This document shows, piece after piece, positions 33,383-42,500 of a stretch of DNA of 64,000 nucleotides. The position numbers were made by a program, and so were the translations under genes. Below the pieces are notes generated by a model. That model saw only the letters and a list, made by a program, of their open reading frames with translations, ran no database searches and was not told the origin of the DNA. Each line of letters starts with the position of its first letter. Position 1 is the stretch's first letter. Origin of the DNA: Galeruca laticollis (taxonomy: Eukaryota; Arthropoda; Insecta; Coleoptera; Chrysomelidae); assembly GCA_963921935.1 (NCBI GenBank), contig OY998177.1:102787015-102851014 (forward strand), in the 5' to 3' direction.

Positions 33383-36287
33383 ACTAGCGTCTAGCGAGCT
33401 GCAAGTCACAGATGATCCTGACCAATTAAAAACTACCGAAGTTAGGATCCGTTGGCGCGAAAGTTTAAAAATAATAGCTGCTTTCTTTTGACTAAAATAT
33501 TAAATTATTTCAATTAAAACGCATCGTAATTGGTTGTTCCTAGGCAATTAACTGATATTACTTGATATTCGGTCGCATTTACTAAATCATAACGACATTG
33601 CTACACTGAGATAAAAGAAAAGGTGAGAGAACTGTTTTCCAGTTACTTCAACTTAAGAAAATCTGATAATTTGAATAAAAAAAAACTGTTTAACGTTTAA
33701 ACGAACTTTTGTGGAATGTTAATTTACTCATTTATGTTTAAGTTATCAAAAAACTTAAACTAATATAGATATTTCTTTTTTCAAATTAAAATATAAATTT
33801 TTTAGTAGGAGATAAAATAATTTAACTTTTCTATTTTCTCAATGTATCGATTATTATAATTTGCTATTATAGCAATATTAACAATAATTGTTGATATAGT
33901 AACAACAAGAAATCGTTTAACGGCAATTATGTCGTTATGACTTAGTGATCGAATTGTGCAGATTAACTGAGATTTAAAAAAATGGAATGGTTAAGAAAAT
34001 TCTAATTCTTACTTTGATCAAAGTTGAAAGAGAAATATACTGTTTTATTTTGACCTATCTCTGTTGTCATAAGGAAATATGAATATAACAGGGCAAAAAA
34101 AATACCAAGGTTATTGGGATTGTCTTATAAATTATAATTTATTTATACATTCTTAGATGCCAAATTTAAAGCTATTTTTTCGACTTCTTCATGACTGGGC
34201 TTACAAACACCACTTTTTGATATTTTTTTCTTCTTTGTCGTACAGAACAACCTCCTCTGAGTATTTATTTTTTTATTGTGTGGAATATTAATATTTTGCG
34301 AAGAAGCGGAATTAACAAGGTGGTGTTTACACACTAGTGCTGCAATTGTGTTGGTGGTATGGGGACAATAGCTTTATCTACAATCTCAAGTTCCTCCAAT
34401 GAAGTTGTAGCCTAGCAAAAACTTTATTTTAATTTCATTTTTTTTCTCTTCAAATTCAAATAATTTGAACTATTCATTTTACATAATTCTTTAATTGAGA
34501 ATGCAGTCCTCTTCAATGAAATTTTCTTGGACTACATGCATATGAAGACTAACTATTTTCGTCATCTAAAAAAATAACATGAAAAGTCATAAAAACTATG
34601 AAAAAAGGAAAAATACGTAGATTACATTGCACTCTGCAGAAAAGTTCCAATAAGCGGCGTAGATATTTTTTTCTGGGGTGTAATCGAACCTTTACATTTT
34701 TTTAGTCAGCTGCTAGAGATTTCTTAATACATTTTTAGTCAATTTATCACTATTTATAATTTTACTTTTCCGCCCAACCTTTCAATATGCGAGAAAAGTA
34801 TTGGTTTACCCCAAAAAAAGTTGGAATTTTGAATTTTTTTTCTGAGTTATTTTTACGTTTTCCATCAACAACAACACGAAAAAACGGTTTTTAGAAAAAA
34901 AATCCTGTGTGTATGTCGTCGTCGGCCACTTTTCCTTACAATTCTTGTTAGCACGATACATCCTCCGGAGTGCAATAAGTCAGCAATTTTATAATTGAAT
35001 ATTGTTAAGGAGATGTCACAGATGAACTCTATTGATTTTCAGTTCACCAGAGCCAGTACAACGGGTGCTATGGTACTTGAAGTACGACATTTTGTCATTT
35101 TTTGAGAAATTTCAGTTTGTTAGCACGATACAGCCTTCGGAGTTCAACAAGTCACCAATTTTATGATTGAATATTGTTAAGAACATCTCACTGATGAACC
35201 CTATTGATTTTCTGCTCACCAGAGCCAATACAACAGGTGCTACAGTACTTTAGGTATGATATTTTTGTCATTTTTGGAGAAGTTTCAGTTTGTTAGCACG
35301 ATACTGCCTCCGGAGTATATACAAGTGATCAGTTTTATGATTGAATATTATTCAGAGCATTTCAAAGATGAACACTATTGATATTCAGCTCACTAAAGCC
35401 AATACAACGGGTGCTATGGTACTTGAAGTACCAGATTTTTGTCATTTTTGGAGAATTTTCAGTTTGTTACTCCAGAGAGTATACGATTGATTAATTTTAT
35501 GATTGAATATTGTTCAAAGTGTCTCACAGATGTACCCTATTGATTTTCAGTTGACTGGAGCGAGTACAGCGGGTCCTATAAATCCAGATATACTAAATTT
35601 TTGGTTATTTTTGGAGAAATTTTGGTTTGTTAGCACAGTACATCCCCCGAAGTGTATACAAGTAACAATTTTATGATAGAATATTGTTCAGGGTCACAGA
35701 TGCGGAAAAGTTAGTTTTAATCTTTAAAACCGTTTATTTTAAGTTAAACTCCCATCTCTGTATGGGAAAATGTCATAATTTTGAATTGTCTAAAGATTTA
35801 TAATTGGAGAGGTAGCGATTTCTTGCAGTCCTTGCATTCAGAATTCATAATCAATAGAGAAAATAGTTTTGCAACAAAAACTAAATACAATAGTACACAA
35901 TGATTAAGGAACGTAAATAAAATTTACATTTAATCTTGCCCATTTCTATTCTACATTCCGCAAAACCAAAACCCATTGTTGCCAATGCCAGTATACTAAA
36001 ACTTAAAATACCTCAGAATATCAAAATTTTTACAAATCAAAAATATTCGGAGAGATTTGAAAAAGTATAAAATGAATAAATTAGAGAATCGAGTATAGTT
36101 AGAAAAGTTTTAAAATTGCCCATAACCTTTTTATTATTGTCAAAATTATTTTCTGTCCCCTTAAAATAATCTTCCATCAGATAATGATTTCGATTTGGCA
36201 ACGCTGCTTCAATCGTCGACAAGGTTATTCTTGCTAATTTCCATTGGTTAGGATCATCCGTGACCCTACAACTCACTAGACGCTAGT
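33383..36287. mobile_element. Nested unclassified element, 2905 bp, with TIRs and 9-bp TSD
   Basis: CAGTACATG at 33374-33382 and 36288-36296 is a perfect 9-bp duplication. The terminal inverted repeats start ACTAGCGTCTAG and run about 46 bp (to GATGATCCT-ACCAAT). All six mismatches in the conserved part are transitions. The interior holds satellite-bearing repeat copy 2 (34762-35741) and only short frames, such as 34334-34143 (-), a basic 63-residue frame of unknown nature. A 9-bp TSD fits MULE-like or related DNA elements. No transposase, so non-autonomous. Confidence 0.8.
34762..35741 (+). repeat. Satellite-bearing repeat element, copy 2
   Basis: Same leader as copy 1, then five units of about 171 bp. 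GTTAGCACGATAC starts lie near 34946, 35117, 35289, and 35627, and a unit near 35463 has lost part of its start. The same tail ends ACCGTTTATTTTA. Unit order matches copy 1: 'GTGCAA(C/T)AAGTC' type first, then 'GTATATACAAGTGATC', 'GTATACG', and 'AAGTGTATACAAGT'. Copy 2 has one extra first-type unit. Confidence 0.75.
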
Positions 36288-36296
36288 CAGTACATG

Positions 36297-36960
36297 GGCT
36301 TACAAGAGCAACTCTTACATTCGTACAATCTTCGCGTTTGGGCGCAGAAGACTATCCAGTACTCCTACAATATGCGCGCAGGCTTTTATAAAAACAAAGG
36401 CAGAATCGAGATTTTATTAAATCAGTACTGCTTACCGATGAAACTGGATTTGCGAGAGATGAAAATCTTCAATGCGTAATTCAGACACGGCACCAACAAA
36501 TATTTATTGTAAATGTTTGGGTTGGGATAATTGGAAACTACTTAGTTTATAATTGGCAGTCGTATTTAGACTTTTTACAGAATAATCTCAATTTATTATT
36601 GCACAAAGTACCTTTACAAACCAGAATTAATATGTGGTACTTGCATGGTGGCGCTTCACCTCATTTTCGTAATGTGGTACGTGCTCCCTTAAATGTTGCA
36701 TATCCCTAAACGTGGATCGGAAGAGGATATCCAATTGCATGGCCCCCGCGCACTCCGTACTAAATTCAATGAATTCATTCTTCTGGGATTACCTGAAAAG
36801 TTTGGTTTATGCAACACCCGTACAAACAAGGAATGCATTATTGGATCGAATTTAATTCCATTGCGATGCGATAAGGACCAATCCAGGAAATATTATTCGT
36901 AGGCTTAAAAAATGTGTACAGGTGCACATTTTGAACATTTATTTTAAAACATTTTTTATG
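36297..36960 (+). pseudogene. Tc1-like transposase, catalytic part, inactive
   Basis: It continues the HTH piece: EQLLHSYNLRVWAQ, LLTDETGFARDENL (first Asp), IQTRHQQ, then NVWVGIIGNYLVYNWQSYLD, NNLNLLLHKVPLQTRINMWY, LHGGASPHFRNVVRA. The usual HDGAPAHF Asp is Gly (LHGGASPHF). The third block reads GRGYPIAWPPRTPY, where the final Asp of SPD is Tyr. Multiple shifts. Catalytically dead. Confidence 0.75.
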
Positions 36961-37054
36961 AAAATGATATGAGTTGATTTGTTTCGATAAACATATCCTA
37001 CAGAATAGTTGCGACATATGACAAATAAATTGACAGCTGCCTATTTGATAAAAT

Positions 37055-37739
37055 GTTCAGAAAGCAAAGTTAATAGATGTATAGCTTACTTGGTAACTTT
37101 CGACCAACCAGAGTGCCGCATTTTTGGCGGGTTGTGACGTCACCCAGAATTTAATGTTTTATTTTATTTCATTATTTTGCAAGGAATCGAAGAAAATTGG
37201 TGAATAACTATTGCAAATTTGCACATAGGTATGAATAAAAGAAAAATAATGTATTTATTAGAATTTTAATTGTGCTTAAACATTTATAAGGCTTTTAAAT
37301 AAAAAGATAAACGTAAATATTTACAATTTAACCATTTATTTAATTAAAATATCTATGGGTTTTCCTGCAAATGAAAACAACAAAATTATGTCAACTGTCA
37401 GCGAAGTACCTCTGATCTTTTTTTATTTGATATTCTAGTTCAGAACGCGAGGTTTTTCCACATTTTCTTGTGCTGAATTTTTTTTGAGCATTATGTTTTA
37501 TTTTGCGGAGCGTCAAGCTTACTTCTTGAAATTTCATATTCCTGATATCCCTGGTTTGTTTCATTGCTAGTGGATGGAATATTAGATGTATCAACATTCT
37601 CGTAATTTTTCTCTATTTCCATACATAAGAGAGGCTCGACAGTGACACACTAACGTTCAATAATTAATTAAACAGTTTTTCTTTAATTTTTTAATGCTTT
37701 TGTAGTACTGGTGAATTCAGCTGGTTTGATATCTTCCGA
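37055..37739. other. Weak coding traces only
   Basis: A minus frame at 37391-37597, plus another frame with SNIPSTSNETNQGYQEYEI, could be the decayed C-terminus of the THAP-type protein just upstream on that strand. This is not certain. Confidence 0.25.
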
Positions 37740-37980
37740 CGAAAGGAATAGCTAAAAAATTTGAAAAACTGTGTCTGATACTACATATTTAAAAAATTAT
37801 TTTACCGTCTTTATTAAACTTCTTTGCAGTAACGTTCATCAGCTTTGATTACATTTCGTCTTCATAATCTTCTGGCTTAAAATGTTTGCTACAAATTATT
37901 ACGTAGGCATTTTCATTCCGATTCTTTGCAAACTCTGGGGTCTTTAGCGAAAGTCGAAAATAATAAACTCTTCCCTGATT
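37740..37980 (-). pseudogene. THAP-type zinc finger, C-terminal half, with an intron
   Basis: The minus frame reads YYFRLSLKTPEFAKNR, then NENAYVIICSKHFKPEDYED. ICSKHFKPEDY is the second metal half-site and signature of THAP domains. It is followed by KKFNKD, a GTAAAA donor (about 37815) and a TTTTTTAG acceptor (about 37752), giving KDAIPFVGRYQTS. This is the usual 'L--DAVPTIF' THAP end. A TGA soon follows. The first zinc half-site is not recognisable. THAP domains are shared by host factors and by P-element or ISL2EU transposases. Confidence 0.5.
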
Positions 37981-38383
37981 TTGTCTTCATAATCTGGCGT
38001 TTTTTCGTTTACGAATAGGTTTCATTACGATATTTTTTACTGTAGACATTGGTGTTTTTGTGAATTGATGTGTTTCTTCAATTGCGGCAGGTGTTTCCTA
38101 ACCTCGACATTTTAACGTTTCGTAAACATTTTTTATAATCAATTTTGCACAAGGGGTCAAATCCACTTTTTACTGTTGAATATATTGTATAGTGCTCACT
38201 CTATGTAATTTGCATTCGACATTAACCAATTTTGAAGATTACAAGTGTTAGTGTGATAAAAAGTAAATTCAATTGATATAATTTATAATCTGTCTGAATA
38301 AAAAATAAAACAAGTTCATTTCTAATTGTATAAACCAACGTCTTATGGGCCCAGGCCGTCATCAGTAATATCGTGAAAGTAAT

Positions 38384-38518
38384 AGTATATTACGTAACGT
38401 GTGTTGTAAGAACCATTTTACGCACGAACGAAAAAGTTACGCAAGAAGACGCGTAGCGGCGAGTGCGTAATTCCGTGAGTGCGTAAACTGCGTTACAACA
38501 CGAGTTACGTACTATACT
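38384..38518. mobile_element. Short palindromic MITE (26-bp inverted ends)
   Basis: AGTATATTACGTAACGTGTG.. at 38384-38409 mirrors 38493-38518 with three mismatches. The inside has further mirrored CGCAC/GTGCG words. It has no coding capacity. Confidence 0.6.
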
Positions 38519-38590
38519 TTACCTACGACCCACTTGTACTTGTTTTTATAATCTTATTAAGGTATTTAAAATACAAGTAAAAACGTACAT

Positions 38591-38692
38591 CCTCGATGCC
38601 CAGCCAAGTTTTATAAAAGTCGCTCCTCGATGCCCAGCCAAGCATCTTAGAAGTTCACCCTCGATGCCCAGCCAGTTTCGTAAAAGTCCGTC
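38591..38692. repeat. Tandem repeat, 34 bp x 3, GC-rich
   Basis: CCTCGATGCCCAGCCA starts at 38591, 38625 and 38659, each followed by a variable AG-TT--TA-AAGT tail. The core is identical in all three copies. Confidence 0.85.
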
Positions 38693-38753
38693 CTAAGTAG
38701 TATTTATTTTTATTAAAAATGTATGTAGAATTACCGGAAATGCATAAAATAGC

Positions 38754-38869
38754 GTATACACCTCTCGACTAAAGGGACTTTAATCCCTTAGGTGGATTAC
38801 TTCCCTCAGGAATCAAACACCACCTGCGGAATTAAATGGGCCACTTTAGTCGCTTGTTGTGTAATATAC
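38754..38869. repeat. Imperfect inverted repeat, possible MITE
   Basis: GTATACACCTCTCGACTAAAG at the left (38754) mirrors CTTTAGTCGCTTGTTGTGTA.. at the right, ending GTAATATAC (38869). Inner pieces GGACTTTAATCCC also self-pair. Confidence 0.5.
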
Positions 38870-39063
38870 TATTGTTTACTAATATGAGATACATTCAGAC
38901 AGCTGAAAGATGCGGATTGAATGAAACGGAACCAATTATCATATAATTCCAAATAACTCTTAGTATTAAATGCAATCTCATGTTATCTACCATTTATATA
39001 TAGAATAAAATTCAACGTCAAATATCTAAGTAAGACATTTTGAATAAAATGGCTACATCTATT

Positions 39064-39245
39064 GACAGTTGCTAAGTGGTTGCTATGGAAGCCGTGCGAT
39101 TTCCTTTACAGCCGTGCGTTTTGTTTTACCGTGCGTAGTAGACGTCTTACATTGGACAGTTGCTAAGTGGTTGCTATGGAAGCCGTGCGATTTACTTTAC
39201 AGCCGTGCGTTTTGTTTTACCGTGCGTAATAGACGTCTTACATTG
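39064..39245. repeat. Tandem duplication, 91 bp x 2
   Basis: GACAGTTGCTAAGTGGTTGC begins at 39064 and 39155. The two 91-bp units differ at only two positions. It is a recent local duplication next to the Copia fragment. Confidence 0.9.
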
Positions 39246-39283
39246 ATTGCCGACTGTGTGTTTTTGACTACTTACAGGGGTGG

Positions 39284-39595
39284 TCGTAGGTAGAGAAAAT
39301 TATGATACCTGGAAGATGCAGAAAGGAATAAAGGATGATCACTGGGAATATGTAAATGGTGATTGCAGTAAGCCGCAGAATGCAGCATATGCCAAGACAT
39401 GGGTAAAACAAGATCAAAAGGCCAAGCGGATATAATTTTGTCTATTCATCCGTCAGAATTGTGTATTGTAAAACATTGCACAACTTCCAATGAAGTATGG
39501 AAGAAACTGTAATGGCCTTATCAATCCAGTGGACCAGCAAGGAAAGCTACTTTGAAGAAACTTTTATTTACAAAGATGTCGGACAATGAGTCTAA
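39284..39595 (+). pseudogene. Copia Gag fragment, 5' part (split by Harbinger)
   Basis: The frame reads GRENYDTWKMQKGIKDDHWE, YVNGDCSKPQNAAYAKTWVK, DQKAKRI, a TAA, then LSIHPSELCIVKHCTTSNEV, WKKL, a stop, and SSGPARKATLKKLLFTKMSD. This is the UBN2-type Gag of Copia elements. It is cut at 39595 by the Harbinger and continues at 42360. The LTRs and Pol of the Copia are absent. Confidence 0.8.
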
Positions 39596-39718
39596 GGCCG
39601 GTATTAGACTGTAAAAGTTCTTTGACAAAGAACTTTTATAAAAGAAATATGATGAAAACATTTATGGTGTAATATGCTGTTTCTTGGATAAAAGATCTGT
39701 TGTAAAACATAGCAGCAG

Positions 39719-41695
39719 GTGACTACATTTGATAAAAGAAGTGGCGTTAAAAAGCAGGTTAAAGTAAACAACATAGCGGAAAATAAGTTTTCGTGGAACG
39801 TTCGTGCTACTAAATTGTTAATCAGTGAATATGAAGCAAACGAATTTTTATATAACAGTGTTCATGCTGACTATAAAAACAGAAATAAAAGATTGGAGGC
39901 TTACCAGAGAATAGCGGAGTCGATAAAACCAATTAGTGAAGATTGTACAGTTAATGACGTTAAAAAGAAGTTAAATGGTTTAAGAAGTCAGTACTTGGCG
40001 GAAAAATTGAAGGTAAATTAATTATTTAGTTATTTATTATGTATCGGTTGTTACAATATTTTTTATATTCATAGGTGACAAGAAGCATAAAAAGTGGTGC
40101 TGAGGGAGATGAGATTTATACGCCTACGGTCTATTGGTTTCCTCTATTAAAATTTTTGGACAAAGCGACTGATGCAGATGAATCTACATCCAATTTGGAT
40201 CCTGCCCCACGTCCAGAGCCAACTGAAACTGTTGGTGACATAGATGGTGCTGGAGTAATTGAGGATGAGGTAAGTTTAGGCATATTTATCTTGCCATGGC
40301 ACTGTTCCAGGGCCATTATAAAAATCTTTAAAATTGTCTCTTATTTCGCGTCCATGACGGTTTCCACCAATCTCAAGTTGTCTAAACAGAGGTTCCATTT
40401 CAGGAAGTTCCTCTTCAGTATGAATATCAAGAAACTGTTGACCACTTTCAGTTCTACAAATTATTTCTTGACGTGTATACAGGTGTTTTCTTTTTTCTGT
40501 TAACAAGTTGTGAAGTGTGCAAGCAGCAAGTGTTATCAATGTTACCTTTTCTGGAGATAAATGTATCGTAGTTAAAAAAAACCCTGAAGCGACTAGCCAA
40601 AATTCCAAAACTACTTTCAACCATTCTTCGTCCTCGACTTAACCTGTAGTTAAAAATTTTTTCTTCTTTTGTTATATTTTTCAATGGATATGGTTTCATG
40701 ATATTGTAACTTAGTGGGAAAGCATCGTCAGCAAGTACCACGTAAGGTGCAACAATATTTGTACCTGGAAGTCTCCTACCATCTGGTATATTTAGTTGTG
40801 CTCTATCTATGAGACATCTTCTCAGTTTGCTTTTGGCATACACTCCACTATCACCAATACGACCATTGGTTCCAACATCTACGTACAAAAATTTGTAGTC
40901 GGGACCTGCTAGCGCAAACAAGACAATACTGTGGTACGATTTGTAATTGAAAAAATGGGATCCTCCCATTTCTGGACACGTTATGCGGATATGTTTGCCG
41001 TCCATGGCTCCAATGGTGTTAAAAACATTCCATTTGTCTTCAAACTCTCTTGCAATAACTTCCCACTCGTTTTCTGTTGAAGGAACCTACAAAAAGTATA
41101 TTTGGATACAATCTAAAATAGTAATTTTCATTTGTTTCAGCCATCACACACTGCTAACAGTGATTCCTTACCAGAGAAGTCACTAATGACAGCGACCTTT
41201 GCGGCACAAGATGACACAACGGTTTCCGGACCCAAAAATAAGAAGAAAAAATCGTCTGATACGTACGATGCATTAATTGTTAAGGCTTCAAATGCCATGA
41301 CAGAATTGTCCAACATTGTTAAAGATAAACCGGCAGTAAAAGAACTTGATGCGCTTGATTCGTTTGGTCAGTTTATCGTTACTGAGTTGCGAGGAATCAA
41401 AGATGCCAGTAACGATTATATCGTACGACAGGCGAAAAGAAAAATACAAAAAGTGTTGATGGAAACTTGGGACCAGATTGACCAACCGACTATGCCACCT
41501 AGACCTGCATCATTTCAAGATTCATCAAGAAACGAATGGCTTGAAACTCAGCAATCAAGGCCGTTGTCAAATAATAGCAGTACCAACAGCACAAGTTACC
41601 AGCCATATGACAACAACGTAACCGATTTAGTTCATAATGCGTTATTTCTGGCAAATATAACAAGCTCTGATTATAACGATAATGTTCATAAATAA
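39719..41695 (+). CDS. MADF/Myb-like accessory protein of the Harbinger (3 exons)
   Basis: Exons 39719-40012, 40075-40269 and 41141-41695, with GTAAAT/ATAG and GTAAGT/TTTCAG splice signals, all phase 0 and open. The MADF domain is in exons 1-2: WNVRATKLLISEYEANEFLY, NSVHADYKNRNKRLEAYQRI, VNDVKKKLNGLRSQYLAEKL, YTPTVYWFPLLKFLD. Exon 3 is Ser/Thr-rich with a helical segment (FGQFIVTELRGIKDA, IVRQAKRKIQKVLMETW) resembling a BESS-type tail. Such proteins bind the TIRs and escort the transposase to the nucleus. The first codon at 39719 is GTG behind an AG, so either another 5' exon exists or the start is lost. Confidence 0.8.
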
Positions 41696-42183
41696 ATAAT
41701 AAACACCATTTTTTGGACATGAATGTTTACCTTTAGGTATTCTCCCTTCAGTGCCCTGTAAATAGCTTCACATGTTTCTGGTATTATTCCTGACAGAGTG
41801 CATTGCGGTATACGGCTACTATATTGCAGGCTTGCATAACTTTCTCCTGTTGCTAAAAATCTAAGAGTAACCATAAGACGTTCTTCAACACTAATGGGAT
41901 TTCTTAAATGTGTGTTTTGTTTGCAAATAAGTGGAGATATTTTTGAAACAACGAACTTGAAAGTATCTTCATCCATTCGTAAATAATTGTTATACGCCTT
42001 GATATCCTCCGACTGAAGTTCTCGAAGTAGATTCTGGTGAACTCCTCTCAATTCTCGCCTTGCAACCCATGGTCTTACCCACAATCGCCGAGTTTTTCTT
42101 TTCTTCTTTTTCATTTTTATTAAGCACACAGTCAGAATGGCTGTAAATGACGCCGCACAGGCCGCTACTTCTTGTTCGTCCAT
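40276..42183 (-). pseudogene. HARBI1-type transposase of the Harbinger (2 exons, one homopolymer frameshift)
   Basis: Exon 1 is 42183-41731 and exon 2 is 41086-40276, with a GTAAAC donor and TTTTTGTAG acceptor. Exon 1: MDEQEVAACAASFTAILTVC, NYLRMDEDTFKFVVSKISPL, VTLRFLATGESYASLQYSSR (helix-turn-helix region). Exon 2: TIGAMDGKHIRITCP (first Asp), LYVDVGTNGRIGDSGV (second Asp), VLADDAFPLSYNIMKPY, VESSFGILASRFRVF (final Glu). A run of eight T at about 40573-40580 shifts the frame. Seven would give LTTIHLSPEKVTLITLAACT through GTVPWQDKYA and stop at 40276. Otherwise intact, so it was active recently or carries an assembly error. Confidence 0.85.
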
Positions 42184-42359
42184 TTATGTTCAATTAACCT
42201 AACCTTTTTTATACACACTGCAATACCTTTTTGTCATAAATCTTTTACATAGTGTAATATAGTCCGCAAAGTTTTGAAAAACAAATAATATAAAAGATAT
42301 ATTGTGAAATCTTTTACAAAAGGTCTTTGTCAAAGAACTTTTACAGTCTAATACCGGCC

Positions 42360-42500
42360 TATGGCAGAACACCTCAATGAATTTGAACGAGATGGGAATT
42401 GACGTAAATGAAAATCTCCTGACTGTTTTATTTTTATACAGCATTCCCAGTCAGATTGATACTAATTCCACTGCGAGCAATCTCGATATCTTTTCGATTG
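42360..42500 (+). pseudogene. Copia Gag fragment, 3' part
   Basis: Downstream of the Harbinger, MAEHLNEFER, then in another frame LNEMGIDVNENLLTVLFLYS and IPSQIDTNSTAS. This is the expected continuation of the Copia Gag (the 'LNEM-I-I-ED-LT-LLL-SLP' segment). Confidence 0.75.

Larger units (their letters stand above)
33060..37054 (+). mobile_element. Tc1/mariner (IS630-type) element carrying a nested 2.9-kb element
   Basis: 36-bp terminal inverted repeats: ATTTTATCAAATAGGC and GCTGTCAATTTATTTGTCA at 33060-33095 mirror 37019-37054 with one mismatch. Without the nested 33383-36287 insertion plus one 9-bp duplication the element would be about 1.08 kb, the usual size. A TA precedes the left end. 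The right flank is altered. Confidence 0.8.
39596..42359. mobile_element. PIF/Harbinger element, near complete (2764 bp)
   Basis: The terminal inverted repeats GGCCGGTATTAGACTGTAAA and AGTTCTTTGACAAAGA (36 bp) are identical at both ends. Flanking triplets are TAA (left) and TAT (right), close to the TWA target of this superfamily. It encodes both proteins typical of autonomous Harbingers: a MADF/Myb-like DNA-binding protein (+) and a HARBI1-type transposase (-). The TIR contains a 25-bp perfect palindrome on the left (39613-39637). It sits inside a Copia Gag frame. Confidence 0.92.

Noticed and set aside
36037..36276. Minus frame MSCRVTDDPNQWKLARI
   Set aside because: Begins inside the right terminal inverted repeat of the nested element; the left repeat gives a similar phrase, so this is repeat sequence, not a gene.
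38384..38518. The CG-rich centre as a tRNA gene
   Set aside because: No A-box/B-box or cloverleaf; the symmetry is that of a palindromic MITE.
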